DNA of 64,000 nucleotides from contig NZ_CP096658.1 in NCBI RefSeq assembly GCF_023238445.1, forward strand, positions 3,596,001-3,660,000. The letters are read 5' to 3'. This DNA is from Halorussus gelatinilyticus (lineage in GTDB: Archaea; Halobacteriota; Halobacteria; Halobacteriales; Haladaptataceae). The notes beneath the pieces were generated by a model. The model ran no database searches and was not told where the DNA came from. It saw only the letters and a program-made list of their open reading frames with translations. Numbering within the stretch: the stretch's first letter is position 1; each line of letters starts with the position of its first letter. Positions 34,233-43,150 of the stretch are shown here, piece by piece. The translations under genes and the position numbers were made by a program.

Positions 34233-35282
34233 ATGATAGCTGCCGGGGTCGTCCTCTTCACGGCCCCCACCGCAGTCGTCCCAGTTGCGGTCCCCTCCAC
34301 AGTCGTCCAGTTGGGAGTCCTCGTCGGGACGGTCCTCGGTCTCTGGGCCGGGGCGCGACTGCTGGTCGATTCCGCCGTCCGACTCGCGCGGCGGGCGGGA
34401 CTCTCGGACCTCGTCGTCGGCCTCACAGTCGTTGCGATAGGCACCTCGACGCCCGAGTTGGTCGTCAGCCTCGACGCCGCGCTCGCCGGGGCGGGCGAAA
34501 TCACGGTCGCCAACGTCGTCGGGTCGAACATCTACAACCTCGCGTTCATCCTCGGCGTCGTCTCGCTGGTCCGGATGATTCCCGTCGAGCGGTCACTGGT
34601 CCACCGCGACGGTCTCGCGCTGGTCGTGACGACGCTCGCCGGAGTCGCCGCGATGGCCGACCTGCGGGTGAGTCGAGTCGAGGGCCTGCTGTTCGTCGGT
34701 TCGTTGGTCGGCTACACGTGGTATCTGATTCGGTCGGGGTCGAGCCCCGAGACCGACGGTGGTGGGGGTGGCGGCGGAGAGGGCCGGGCCGCGGCGGAGT
34801 CCGCCCCGTTCGACGCCGAGCGCGACTCCTCCAGCGTCCGCGACGTGGCGACGCTGGTCGTCGGACTCGCCGTCGTGCTGGTGAGCGGTCACTTCATGGT
34901 CGAGGCGGCGACCGAACTCGCGCTCGCGGCGGGTATCTCCCAGTGGGTCGTCGGCGGAACCATCGTCGCCGCGGGTACCTCGACGCCCGAGTTCGCCGTC
35001 TCGCTGGTAGCGATGCGCCGCGGGAGCGTCGGCGTGTCGGTCGGCAACGTCGTGGGGAGCAACGTGTTCAACATGGTCGGCGTCCTCGGTCTCGCCGCGG
35101 TCGTCCGCCCGCTGTCGGTTCCGGCCGCGGCGCTAGAGAGCGTGGCGTGGCTCACGGTCCTCGTCGTCGTGATGGTCGCGGCGCTCTGGTCCGGGCGCAA
35201 ACTCTCGCGCGCCGAGGGCGGCCTGTTCGCGCTCTCGGAGATACTCCGGTGGATTCTGGGGTTGTCGGGCATCGTCGGGTAG
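34233..35282 (+). CDS. CaCA-family Ca2+(K+)/cation antiporter
   Basis: 349 residues, two inverted repeats of five helices. The alpha-1 repeat carries VVAIGTSTPELVVSLDAAL with NVVGSNIYNLAFILG, and the alpha-2 repeat carries IVAAGTSTPEFAVSLVAMR with NVVGSNVFNMVGVLG, both holding the ion-binding GTSTPE glutamates. A glycine-rich, acidic cytoplasmic loop (about 170-210) separates them. Family role: Ca2+ or other cation extrusion against Na+ or H+. The start was taken at ATG 34233; longer in-frame starts exist but are Arg-rich. It is divergent from aroC. Confidence 0.9.
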   Translation: MIAAGVVLFTAPTAVVPVAVPSTVVQLGVLVGTVLGLWAGARLLVDSAVRLARRAGLSDLVVGLTVVAIGTSTPELVVSLDAALAGAGEITVANVVGSNIYNLAFILGVVSLVRMIPVERSLVHRDGLALVVTTLAGVAAMADLRVSRVEGLLFVGSLVGYTWYLIRSGSSPETDGGGGGGGEGRAAAESAPFDAERDSSSVRDVATLVVGLAVVLVSGHFMVEAATELALAAGISQWVVGGTIVAAGTSTPEFAVSLVAMRRGSVGVSVGNVVGSNVFNMVGVLGLAAVVRPLSVPAAALESVAWLTVLVVVMVAALWSGRKLSRAEGGLFALSEILRWILGLSGIVG

Positions 35283-35330
35283 GAGAGAAATCTCTGCCCA
35301 TCTTTCGCAACGATATGTATTCCCGAAAGC

Positions 35331-36608
35331 TCACTCGACCAGTTCGTCGGCGCGGACCGCCGCGAACGGGACCAGCATCTCGTCGGGGTGCAGGCCGCCG
35401 TGCATCCCGACGTACGCGAGTTCGCCCGGTTCCTCGTTGCCCCACCAGACCCCGAGGTCCCGGTGCGAGACCACCGCGTCGCCGAGTCGTCGCCGGAACG
35501 TCTCGGACGCCGGGGCGTCGCCGAACAGGTGGCCGTCGAACCGGTCCCCGCCGGACGCGTCGCCGTCGAGGATTTCGGCCCGCTCGAAGACTCGCGCGTC
35601 CAAGTCCGCTCGCAGGTCCGCGGCGACTTCGGCGGCGTTCTCGGGAGAATCGTCGCGCAGGTGGAGGTGGCCGTTCCGCATGCTCCCGGCGAACTTGACC
35701 GGCGTGCCGTCGTCGCGTCGGCGGAGCGCCGCGAGCAGGTCCTCGCGCCGGTCGAGGTTCACGTTGCGCTCGGGGTCGGTGTTGACGTGGCCGTGGTCGG
35801 CCGTGACGACCAGCAGGGTCTCGTCGGCGGTGCCCTCGGCGTCGAGTTTCGAGACCACCGCGTCGAGCGCGTCGAACACCTCGCCGACAGTCTCGCGGTA
35901 GTCGGCCGACTCGGTGCCCGACTCGTGGGCCGCGGCGTCCACGTGGTCGAGGTAGGCGAAGCAGTAGGCGGGGTCGGCGGCGTCCGCGACGGTCTCGGCG
36001 ACGGTGACCGGGAACTCGTCCAGCGACTCGTAGACGCGGGTCGTCGCGCCCGCCGTCGTTTCGTCGAAGGGCACGACGTGGTGAGACGACACGCCCGCGT
36101 CGGCCAGTTCCGGATAGAGCGGGTCCGCGTCGGCCACCTCGGAGCGCGAGACGGCGGGTTCGTCGCCGTCCTTCGTCTGGAACGGGAGCGCCTCGAACGC
36201 CTCGTCGGTCGTCGGTTCGTAGACGTTCCACCCGACGACGCCGTGTTCGACCGGGAGCGCTCCGGTGTGGAACGTCGTCATCGCGGCGGCGGTCTCGCTC
36301 GGATAGACCGACGTGAGCGGCGTCACTCGACCCACCGTACTCAGGCGGTCGAGGAGCGGGTGGCGGTCGCGCTCGCGTCGCCACTGCCGGAAGCCCAAGC
36401 CGTCCACCAGCACGACGAGGACCCGTTCGAACTCGTCGGAGACGCCGGCCAGCGCGTCGTCGGGCAGGGTCCGTCCGGTCTCGACGCCCAGTGCGGCGGC
36501 CACTGTATGCGGAACGTTAGCGAAGCAGTAACCCTCGTAGTCCGGGAAGAGATAGCCGTCCGCCTCGAACGCCCGCCGGAGGTCGTCGGCCACGTCTGTC
36601 CGAAGCAT
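35331..36608 (-). CDS. alkaline-phosphatase-fold hydrolase (nucleotide pyrophosphatase-like)
   Basis: 425 residues of the alkaline phosphatase superfamily. Metal and catalytic positions are visible: VLVVLVDGLG (first Asp), SVYPSETAAAMTTFHTG with the nucleophilic Thr/Ser region, YLDHVDAAAHESG (Asp/His) and VVTADHGHVN (Asp-His). The end GMHGGLHPDEMLVPFAAVRADELV supplies the last metal His. It is close to archaeal nucleotide pyrophosphatase/phosphodiesterase-like proteins; the substrate is unknown. Isolated gene between the antiporter and an AT-rich island. Confidence 0.87.
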   Translation of the reverse strand: MLRTDVADDLRRAFEADGYLFPDYEGYCFANVPHTVAAALGVETGRTLPDDALAGVSDEFERVLVVLVDGLGFRQWRRERDRHPLLDRLSTVGRVTPLTSVYPSETAAAMTTFHTGALPVEHGVVGWNVYEPTTDEAFEALPFQTKDGDEPAVSRSEVADADPLYPELADAGVSSHHVVPFDETTAGATTRVYESLDEFPVTVAETVADAADPAYCFAYLDHVDAAAHESGTESADYRETVGEVFDALDAVVSKLDAEGTADETLLVVTADHGHVNTDPERNVNLDRREDLLAALRRRDDGTPVKFAGSMRNGHLHLRDDSPENAAEVAADLRADLDARVFERAEILDGDASGGDRFDGHLFGDAPASETFRRRLGDAVVSHRDLGVWWGNEEPGELAYVGMHGGLHPDEMLVPFAAVRADELVE

Positions 36609-36772
36609 TCGGCGGGGGTTCGACTCGTCCGGGAAAGTACGTTTCGATGGTGTGGGGAGGAGTTACGAGAAAATCATGCGTGAGTCAATCGGCTTCTGAC
36701 TCCGTCCCAAATTAAGCGACGGCTAGTTACGAACCCTGAAATTGATGTTTCACTATAACGTTTCAACGAATA

Positions 36773-36994
36773 ATGAGTGCCGAGCAATCAGTCATCGTGA
36801 CTATTCAGTTAGCGATTATCATGCTATTAGGAATTACAATTCTTTCTGCTATACCCGCCCCTGCTCCTAACGAACCATTACATCAACTCGCCACGAAAAT
36901 GAAAGCTGAGTATTCACAGACGTTCGTACTGGCGTTCGCACTCCTTGGAGGATTTGGATTCACGACAATTTCTTTACTTACTAGATTACGATGA
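36773..36994 (+). CDS. 73-residue membrane protein in AT-rich island
   Basis: Two hydrophobic segments (IVTIQLAIIMLLGITILSAI and FVLAFALLGGFGFTTISLL) flank a short polar loop. The DNA is clearly less GC-rich than its surroundings and codon endings are A/T-rich, so recent transfer is likely. The stop overlaps the start of the next small gene as ATGA (36991-36994), the mark of a coupled pair. No relative comes to mind; it could be a toxin, channel or phage-type membrane protein. A CACTATAACG sequence ahead of it is a weak promoter candidate. Confidence 0.65.
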   Translation: MSAEQSVIVTIQLAIIMLLGITILSAIPAPAPNEPLHQLATKMKAEYSQTFVLAFALLGGFGFTTISLLTRLR

Positions 36995-37224
36995 GCTGGG
37001 TAAATCTCATGAAAAGTATTGGCGGCGGCGTAATCGTGGTCATTTGCGTAGTCGCGGTTTTTCAGGGGATAACTTCTGTCGGGCTGGCACCCCAGCCGGG
37101 TGAGTGGGGCTATCTCATTTGGAAACAACTGAAGAACATGGGATTTCTAGCACTCCTTCTTTCCATGACAGGGGTAGCGGCTGTAGCAAAGTTTCTAAGC
37201 GATAATCTGGGTGGTGGATTCTAG
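36991..37224 (+). CDS. 77-residue membrane protein coupled to the previous gene
   Basis: Starts inside the TGA of the preceding gene (ATGA overlap). Two hydrophobic segments (SIGGGVIVVICVVAVFQGI and GFLALLLSMTGVAAVAKFL) are separated by an aromatic polar loop (PQPGEWGYLIWKQLKNM). Base composition is again AT-rich relative to neighbours. The two proteins probably act together in the membrane; the function is unknown. Nothing recognisable follows before the aroA stop at 37393. Confidence 0.65.
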   Translation: MSWVNLMKSIGGGVIVVICVVAVFQGITSVGLAPQPGEWGYLIWKQLKNMGFLALLLSMTGVAAVAKFLSDNLGGGF

Positions 37225-37392
37225 CCTGAAGAACGAGTATTCTGGCAGCTTTAGATTATTCAGAAACTCCCGACGGAGTTGGCCGCTTTTCGGATTTAGT
37301 TCGAGCCATCAGACGCAGGAGAGGTGGAATCCCGGCGAACGACCGCCGAGAATCCGGAAAGGGATTAGAAAGCGAAGTCGCAGCGAGCGGCG

Positions 37393-38694
37393 TCAGCGAT
37401 TCACGGTCGCGCCGAGGTCGTACAGCACGTCGAAGAAGTCCGGGAACGACACGTCCACGTGTTCGCCGCCCGAAATCGTCGTCGGGCCGTCCGCGGCCAG
37501 CGCCGCGACCGCCAGCGACATCACGACGCGGTGGTCCCCGCGGCCGTCGAGTCGCGCGCCGGTCAGCTCCGACTCGCCGCCCCGAATCGTCAGCGTCTCC
37601 TCGGTCTCCTCGGTCGCCGCGCCGAGTTTCTCCAGCTCCTCGGCCATCGCGCTCACGCGGTCGGTCTCCTTGTACCGGACGTGTTCGCAGTTGACGATGC
37701 GGGTCTCGCCCTCGGCGACCGCGCCGAGCACTGCGACGGTCGGCAGGAGGTCGGGAGTATCGCCCACGTCCACCTCGACGCCCGAGAGGGCCGAGCGCTC
37801 GACCGTCGCCACGCCGTCGTCGCGGTTCCAGTCCACGTCCGCGCCCATGCGCTCCAACACGCCGACGATCTTCGAGTCGCCCTGCGCGCTCGGATACGCG
37901 CCCCGAACCCGGACCTCGCCGGACTCGTCGGCCGCAATCGCGCCTGCCGCGAGGAGATACGAAATCGAGGAGAAGTCGCCGGGGACGTGGTACTCGCCGT
38001 CCGCAGGTTCGTAGAACTGCCCGCCCTCGACGCGATACACGTCGCCGCCGTCTTCCTGACGTTTGCCGGCTTCGACGCCGAACTCGTCCAGCAGTTCGAG
38101 CGTGATGTCCACGTACGGCGCGGACTTGAGTTCGGTTTCGAGTTCGACCTCGATTCCCTCGTCGGTGACCGCGCCAGCCATCAGCAGGGCGGTCACGAAC
38201 TGCGAGGAGACGTCGCCGGGCATCGACACCGTGCCGCCCGAGATGGGACCGTCCACGACGAGGGGAGCCTGCCCGTTCTTCCGCGTGCTTCGGGCGCTCC
38301 CGCCCAACTCGTCGATAGCGCGGAGGAGCGGACCGTGGGGCCGCGAGCGAAGCGAACTGTCGCCGGTCAGGACCGTCCCGCCGTCCGCGAGCGCGGCAGC
38401 GCCGGTCACGAGTCGCATGGTCGTCCCGCTGTTCCCGCAGTCGAGCACGTCGCCGGGCACCTCGGGGCGGCCGTCGAACCCGTCCACGACGAGGTGGTCG
38501 GACTCGCGGGTGACGTCGCCGCCGAAGGCGTCCACGACGCGCATCGTCGCTTTCGTGTCGGCGCTCACCAGCGGGTCGTACACCAGCGCGCCGCCGGAGT
38601 AGCCCGCGGCCAGAATCGCCCGGTGGGTGTAGCTCTTCGAGGAGGGCGCGCGGGCCGTCCCCGAGAGCGTCGAGGGAGTTATTCCTACGTCCAT
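37393..38694 (-). CDS. aroA: 3-phosphoshikimate 1-carboxyvinyltransferase (EPSP synthase)
   Basis: 433-residue enzyme that transfers the enolpyruvyl group of PEP to shikimate-3-phosphate. Motifs: [17 protein letters not shown] near the N-terminus (the phosphate-binding Lys/Ser), [15 protein letters not shown] (about 84-98), [28 protein letters not shown], and the C-terminal [11 protein letters not shown] and [14 protein letters not shown]. The enzyme immediately precedes AroC in the shikimate pathway. Isolated transcription unit between the AT-rich pair and a Usp gene. Confidence 0.97.
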   Translation of the reverse strand: MDVGITPSTLSGTARAPSSKSYTHRAILAAGYSGGALVYDPLVSADTKATMRVVDAFGGDVTRESDHLVVDGFDGRPEVPGDVLDCGNSGTTMRLVTGAAALADGGTVLTGDSSLRSRPHGPLLRAIDELGGSARSTRKNGQAPLVVDGPISGGTVSMPGDVSSQFVTALLMAGAVTDEGIEVELETELKSAPYVDITLELLDEFGVEAGKRQEDGGDVYRVEGGQFYEPADGEYHVPGDFSSISYLLAAGAIAADESGEVRVRGAYPSAQGDSKIVGVLERMGADVDWNRDDGVATVERSALSGVEVDVGDTPDLLPTVAVLGAVAEGETRIVNCEHVRYKETDRVSAMAEELEKLGAATEETEETLTIRGGESELTGARLDGRGDHRVVMSLAVAALAADGPTTISGGEHVDVSFPDFFDVLYDLGATVNR

Positions 38695-38839
38695 GTCCGG
38701 GGCGACGGTCCGGGGGCGTATCAGAATACCGGAGGTGGCGAATTATCCGACCGGCGAGAAATCTCGCGGCGGGGTCGGCCGTCGAAGCGGCCGACCCCGC
38801 CGCGCGAGGGCCGGTTCGCCGAACGACCGTCGCGGGCAC

Positions 38840-39289
38840 TCACCGGACCACGGTCACGGGCACCGTCGCGCGCCCGACTATCTCCTTCGCGGTCGAACCG
38901 ACCAGTCCCTCGTAGCGTTCGGAGTGTCCCCGGTGGCCGACGAAGATGGCGTCGTAGTCCTCGTCGGCGGCGAACTCGCTTAGCACCTCGACCGGTTCGC
39001 CGTACAGCAGGCCGGTCTCGACTTCGACGCCGGTCTTCTCCCCGATTTCGGCCGCCTCGTCGAGTACCTCTTGGGCCTCCTCCTCGGCGTCTTCGACGTC
39101 CTCGGCGACGAGTTCGTCGGCGGCCGCGGCGTAACTCGCCGGCGGGTCGTCCCCGCCGGTGAAGAACTGCTCGGGCACGACGACGCTGACCGCGGTCACC
39201 TCGGCCCCGGTCGCGGCCGCCTGCTCGACCGCGTACCGGAGCGCGTCCATGCTCGATTCGGAACCATCGACCGCGACGAGGTACTGCAT
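38840..39289 (-). CDS. universal stress protein (UspA family)
   Basis: 149-residue Usp domain. The start MQYLVAVDGSESSMDALRYAVEQA carries the first nucleotide-contacting Asp. The ATP-binding motif G-x2-G-x9-G-S/T appears as GHRGHSERYEGLVGSTAKEI. An acidic helix pair (ELVAEDVEDAEEEAQEVLDEAAE) is typical of halophiles. Role by family: stress-linked nucleotide-binding protein. Monocistronic. Confidence 0.92.
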   Translation of the reverse strand: MQYLVAVDGSESSMDALRYAVEQAAATGAEVTAVSVVVPEQFFTGGDDPPASYAAAADELVAEDVEDAEEEAQEVLDEAAEIGEKTGVEVETGLLYGEPVEVLSEFAADEDYDAIFVGHRGHSERYEGLVGSTAKEIVGRATVPVTVVR

Positions 39290-39412
39290 GCGAGCGACTT
39301 CGACGCGACGGCTGATTTGAATTGGGGCTGTTTCGCCGCGGGCGGGCCGCGGGGAGAACGCCGGCGACCGGGCCGCCCGCGAGCGGAACCCGGCGGCCGG
39401 CGCTTCCGCGAG

Positions 39413-39655
39413 TCAGTCGTCCGCGTCCATCGCGTCGGCGATGCGCTCTACCGCCGCGACGAACTGCACACCGAGGAGGAACCACCGCCACGCGAGGTAC
39501 GCGCCGAACAGCAGCACCACCAGCATCACGCCGAGGAGCGGCTGAGTGGCGATGAGGACGCTGTACAGCAGGACGAGGACCCCGAGGACGCCGAGCGCGA
39601 CCCGGAGACCGGTGGAGGGTTCGCGGCCGCGCGACGGGTCGTCTTCGGCTGACAT
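39413..39655 (-). CDS. 80-residue two-helix membrane protein
   Basis: A polar N-terminus (MSAEDDPSRGREPSTG), two adjacent hydrophobic helices (LRVALGVLGVLVLLYSVLIATQPLLGVMLVVLLFGAYLAW) and an acidic amphipathic C-terminus (FVAAVERIADAMDADD). It resembles the many small haloarchaeal membrane proteins of unknown role. Divergent from the lipoprotein gene at 39740. Confidence 0.7.
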   Translation of the reverse strand: MSAEDDPSRGREPSTGLRVALGVLGVLVLLYSVLIATQPLLGVMLVVLLFGAYLAWRWFLLGVQFVAAVERIADAMDADD

Positions 39656-39702
39656 GTGTCAGGGTTCACAGGCGGGGGCCGAAAAGCTTCGGTCGCACCT
39701 CG

Positions 39703-39714
39703 GAGAAAGTATTT
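39703..39714 (+). promoter_or_regulatory. promoter of the 178-residue lipoprotein gene
   Basis: GAGAAAGTATTT, with its first base exactly 37 nt upstream of the GTG at 39740. The same 12 bases with the same 37-nt spacing precede the next lipoprotein gene (40341-40352). Confidence 0.6.
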
Positions 39715-39739
39715 ACCTCGCCCGCGAGAGTCCCCCGAC

Positions 39740-40276
39740 GTGCCACCGTCGAGACGAACCGCCCTCCGACTCTGCGCAGTCGCGCTCGCCGGGTCGGTCG
39801 CCGGATGCACCTCGGGAACGCTGGACGAGGAGTCCGGCGAGACGGCGACCGACGAAGCGACGACCGACGAGACGGCCACGGACGCGACCGCCGACGCCAC
39901 GACCCACTCGCTCGGCGTCGATACCTCGCTCCCTGAGGGGTCGGTCACCCTCCCCGAGGGGCCGAAGTCCCGCCCCGAGCGCCCGGCCGACCTGACCGCC
40001 GAGTCGGTCCGGGCGTTCGTCGCCGCCTTCGAACGCCGGTGGGTGTACAACGAACTGTACCGTGGCGAGTCGAGTTCGGTTCATCAGACGTGCGGCGTCG
40101 AGTCGGTCCGGGAGTACGGCGAGGGGTACCGCGTCGTCGCGCGGTGTACGGCGTGGGTGAACTCCGGGACGGGCGAGACGACCGTCCACGCCGACTACTT
40201 CACCCAGTACGCGACGTACTTCGTCGGGGAGAACTCGACCGTTCGTCGGGAGGGGAGAGCGGAAACTCGGGGGTGA
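39740..40276 (+). CDS. Asp/Thr-rich lipoprotein
   Basis: 178 residues from GTG 39740. An Arg-pair signal (SRRTALRLCAVALAGSVAGC) ends in a lipobox cysteine, so the mature protein should be lipid-anchored outside the membrane. A low-complexity Thr/Asp/Glu/Ala linker (about 28-60) leads to a small domain with ESVRAFVAAFERRWVYNEL and two cysteines (HQTCGVES, VVARCTAW) that may form a disulfide. The promoter spacing decides the start. No enzymatic motif is recognised. Confidence 0.7.
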   Translation: MPPSRRTALRLCAVALAGSVAGCTSGTLDEESGETATDEATTDETATDATADATTHSLGVDTSLPEGSVTLPEGPKSRPERPADLTAESVRAFVAAFERRWVYNELYRGESSSVHQTCGVESVREYGEGYRVVARCTAWVNSGTGETTVHADYFTQYATYFVGENSTVRREGRAETRG

Positions 40277-40340
40277 GGTTTCCGCCCGTGAAGTGCAGCG
40301 TGTCCCCCTATGCTCTCGGTAAAACGAGCGTTTGACTCTC

Positions 40341-40352
40341 GAGAAAGTATTT
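40341..40352 (+). promoter_or_regulatory. promoter of the 142-residue lipoprotein gene
   Basis: GAGAAAGTATTT, with its first base 37 nt upstream of GTG 40378, matching the promoter at 39703-39714 in both sequence and spacing. Confidence 0.6.
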
Positions 40353-40377
40353 GTCCATAGCTTCCCGGATTCGAGAC

Positions 40378-40806
40378 GTGAAGCGACGGACCCTCCTTGC
40401 GACGGCCGGATCGGGTATCGGTATCACGGCGAGTTCGGGGTGTACGCAGTTATCGCGAGTAGTTCCGGGGTGCGACAGCATGCACAGCACGACGATAGGC
40501 CTCGAACCCGCGTCGCTCTCCGACGAGCAGGTGTCGCACCTCTTTCCGCTCGTCTTTACCGAACTCCGAGAAGCGCATCAGCGGATTATCGAGGAGGCTA
40601 GCGACGAGAGGTACAAGGCCTGCCCCCCGATTCCCGATTCGGTTCAGTCCTTCACCGACCTCGCGCGGAAGCGTATCGACCGACAACAGAGCGAGTACGG
40701 CGGTGAACCGGAGAACCGTCCGGATTACCTCCGAACCGCGTACCTGAAGCGGGAGAACTCGTACTCCGAACTGCAAATCGCTATCGAAGACGTAGTCGTC
40801 TCCTGA
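40378..40806 (+). CDS. small secreted lipoprotein
   Basis: 142 residues from GTG 40378 (KRRTLLATAGSGIGITASSGC), a Tat-like signal with a lipobox cysteine. The mature part has further cysteines (VVPGCDSM, YKACPPIP) and a helical, charged body (REAHQRIIEEASDERY ... YLKRENSYSELQIAIEDV). A TTG at 40351 could extend the frame but lies inside the promoter element. Not recognised functionally; the shared promoter suggests coexpression with the lipoprotein gene at 39740. Confidence 0.7.
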   Translation: MKRRTLLATAGSGIGITASSGCTQLSRVVPGCDSMHSTTIGLEPASLSDEQVSHLFPLVFTELREAHQRIIEEASDERYKACPPIPDSVQSFTDLARKRIDRQQSEYGGEPENRPDYLRTAYLKRENSYSELQIAIEDVVVS

Positions 40807-40943
40807 CGGTCGAATAGGGAGTGACGCGTCCTGTTGCACGGATTTATCGTCTCTTTCCAGGTCGACATTACGTAGAGGGCTACGTCAGGAACTACCGTTC
40901 CGGAACCCGTATCGTTTTGCCGCTCGCGGGGCTTGCTGTCGGT

Positions 40944-42119
40944 ATGAACCCCGACCTGTCGCCGTTGGCGGACGCGCTGCGCGAGGCCGACGCGGACGGC
41001 TACCTGCTCGACGCCAGTTCCGAGGAGTCCGACCAGTTGTACCTCTCCGGATTCGACGCGCCCGACCCCTTCGTCACGCTCTACACGCCGGACGGGACCC
41101 ACCTGCTGGTCTCCGGCCTCGAATACGGCCGCGCGACCGAAGAGAGCAGCGCGGACTCGGTGGCCCGCCTCTCGGAGTACGGCTATCAGGAGAGGGTCGC
41201 CGAGTACGGTCGCACCGAGGGCACACACCGCGTGGTGGCGGCGTTCTTGGACGACCGCGGCGTCGCGTCGGTCGCCGCGCCCGAGCGGTTCCCCCTCGGT
41301 ACCGCCGACGACCTGCGCGAGCAGGGCGTCGCCGTGGAAGTGCTGGACGAGGACGTAGTGACGGAGATTCGCGCGGTCAAGACCGACGAGGAGATAGACC
41401 ACGTTCACGCCGCACAGCGGGCCAACGAGGCGGCGATGCGCGCGGCCGAGGACCTGCTCGAAGCCGCCACCGTCGAGGACGGCGTGCTGTACCACGACGG
41501 CGAGGAGTTGACCAGCGAGCGCGTCAAAGAGGAGATAGAGGTCACGCTCCTCCGGCACGGCTGCGCGCTGGACGAGACAATCGTCGCCTACGGCGCGGAC
41601 GCCGCCGGGCCGCACAACCGCGGGAGCGGGCCGCTCCGGGCGGACGAGACCATCGTCATCGACATCTTCCCGCGCGACAAGGCGACGAAGTACCACGGCG
41701 ATATGACCCGAACGTTCGTCAAAGGCGAGGCCAACGAGGAGATTCGGCGGCGCTACGACGACACCTACGACGCCTTCGAGGCGGCCCTCGACGCCGTGGA
41801 ACCCGGCGCGACGGGCAAGGAGGTCCACGACGCGGTGTGCGACCTGTACGAGGACCGGGGCTACGACACCCTCCGGAGCGACCCCTCCGCGGAGACCGGG
41901 TTCATCCACAGCACGGGCCACGGCATCGGACTCGACGTTCACGAGCAACCCTCGGTCAGTCCGGACGGCGGCGAACTGAAGCCGGGCCACGTCGTTACCA
42001 TCGAACCGGGTCTCTACGACCCGGACGTGGGCGGCATCCGCATCGAGGACCTCGTGGTCGTGACCGAGGACGGCTACGAGAACCTGACCAACTACCCGAT
42101 TCGGTTGGAACTGGAGTAG
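40944..42119 (+). CDS. M24-family Xaa-Pro peptidase
   Basis: 391-residue creatinase-fold metallopeptidase of the aminopeptidase P/prolidase type. The metal ligands are all visible: Asp in VIDIFPRDKATKYHGDMTRTF (two aspartates), His in STGHGIGLDVHEQ, Glu in TIEPGLYDPDVG, and Glu in IRIEDLVVVTEDG. The N-terminal 170 residues form the usual non-catalytic domain. ATG 40944 is used; the upstream in-frame 41 codons are Arg-rich and not family-like. The 3' flank (42120-42166) is the original target site of the transposon that follows. Confidence 0.92.
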   Translation: MNPDLSPLADALREADADGYLLDASSEESDQLYLSGFDAPDPFVTLYTPDGTHLLVSGLEYGRATEESSADSVARLSEYGYQERVAEYGRTEGTHRVVAAFLDDRGVASVAAPERFPLGTADDLREQGVAVEVLDEDVVTEIRAVKTDEEIDHVHAAQRANEAAMRAAEDLLEAATVEDGVLYHDGEELTSERVKEEIEVTLLRHGCALDETIVAYGADAAGPHNRGSGPLRADETIVIDIFPRDKATKYHGDMTRTFVKGEANEEIRRRYDDTYDAFEAALDAVEPGATGKEVHDAVCDLYEDRGYDTLRSDPSAETGFIHSTGHGIGLDVHEQPSVSPDGGELKPGHVVTIEPGLYDPDVGGIRIEDLVVVTEDGYENLTNYPIRLELE

Positions 42120-42158
42120 GTCGTTCGGAGCGTTTTCGGGCGACTTTCAGTGCTTTTC

Positions 42159-42166
42159 CCGAGAGT
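42159..42166 (+). repeat. target-site duplication, left copy
   Basis: CCGAGAGT directly precedes the left terminal inverted repeat and is repeated exactly at 45965-45972 after the right one. Confidence 0.8.
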
Positions 42167-42297
42167 GGCTCTGTTGAAACCCTTCAGCGGTTGATAGGAA
42201 CGAGTTGCTGAATACAGAGGACGGAGGATGAGTTTTGCATAGGAGTACGTTCGTTTCGGCATGGACGATCGAAACAGGCGAAAGGTACGTTGCATGC

Positions 42298-42945
42298 CTA
42301 TTTGCTTGTGTCCGCTTTCCGATCGCCACGAGCTCCGAGCCAGAGTGTCACCGTCCCAGTTATCACGACCATGCCTGCATTGAGGACGAGTAAGAGCAGG
42401 CCACCACTGGCCTTAACAGGCGCTCGTGACAGTAATGTTATTCCCCCAGCAGCTGCGGCCGGGACGAGTGCGAGGGCAGCGACGACGCCGACTAGCGTGT
42501 CTTGCCGTTCTTTGTCGGTCGTTATCCCCGCCGCGATACCCGCCGCGGCAGCAGCAACGACGCTGTACCAGCCGGCCGTAATGCGTTCCTCGAGTAGTGG
42601 TTTATCAACGAGGTTCTCCGCAGGTGGGAGAACTCCGGTCATGTTCAGTGTCACCGTCGTCACGACAGCCCCAGCAGTCGCAGCCAACAGACCGACGAAC
42701 GCGACCAAGACCCCGAATCCGGCTCGCTTCAACCGGTTGGCAGCAATGCCAGCAGAAACGAGTTCCAACGGCGTCAATGCCGGGGCAATGACCATCGCCC
42801 CGATGAGGATTGGAATCGAGTTGGTGAGGAGAGCCACGCCAGCAAGCACACCGGACATCGTCATCAAAACAAGATACGACGTATCAAGGGCGACCTGTTC
42901 GTACTTGTTCTCGCACTTTTCGGTAAGTGAGACTCTAGGAGACAT
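42298..42945 (-). CDS. DUF389 family membrane protein
   Basis: 215 residues with six or so hydrophobic helices. The segment YLVLMTMSGVLAGVALLTNSIPILIGAMVIAPALTP is characteristic of DUF389 (TIGR00341-type) proteins, whose function is unknown. ATG 42945 gives MSPRVSLTEKCENKYEQVALD. It is the first cargo gene of the transposon and faces away from the M24 peptidase. Its codon ends look less GC-biased than the flanking chromosome, consistent with foreign origin. Confidence 0.82.
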   Translation of the reverse strand: MSPRVSLTEKCENKYEQVALDTSYLVLMTMSGVLAGVALLTNSIPILIGAMVIAPALTPLELVSAGIAANRLKRAGFGVLVAFVGLLAATAGAVVTTVTLNMTGVLPPAENLVDKPLLEERITAGWYSVVAAAAAGIAAGITTDKERQDTLVGVVAALALVPAAAAGGITLLSRAPVKASGGLLLLVLNAGMVVITGTVTLWLGARGDRKADTSK

Positions 42946-43150
42946 CTCGAAGAAATACGGGCGTGCCGGGTGAAACAATTGCGACGATGCGAGAGTGTCT
43001 ACTAATGGAACTCCGTCCGTAATATTCCACTCTTAGGCGCCCCATCTACCCTCTGTACCGGTCACGCTACTTTTGACAGAGAAACGGTAGTCGAGAGCGC
43101 TTGTGCAAGATGGAGGGCGCGAATCTTGTAATCCAGATCGTGCTGAAATC

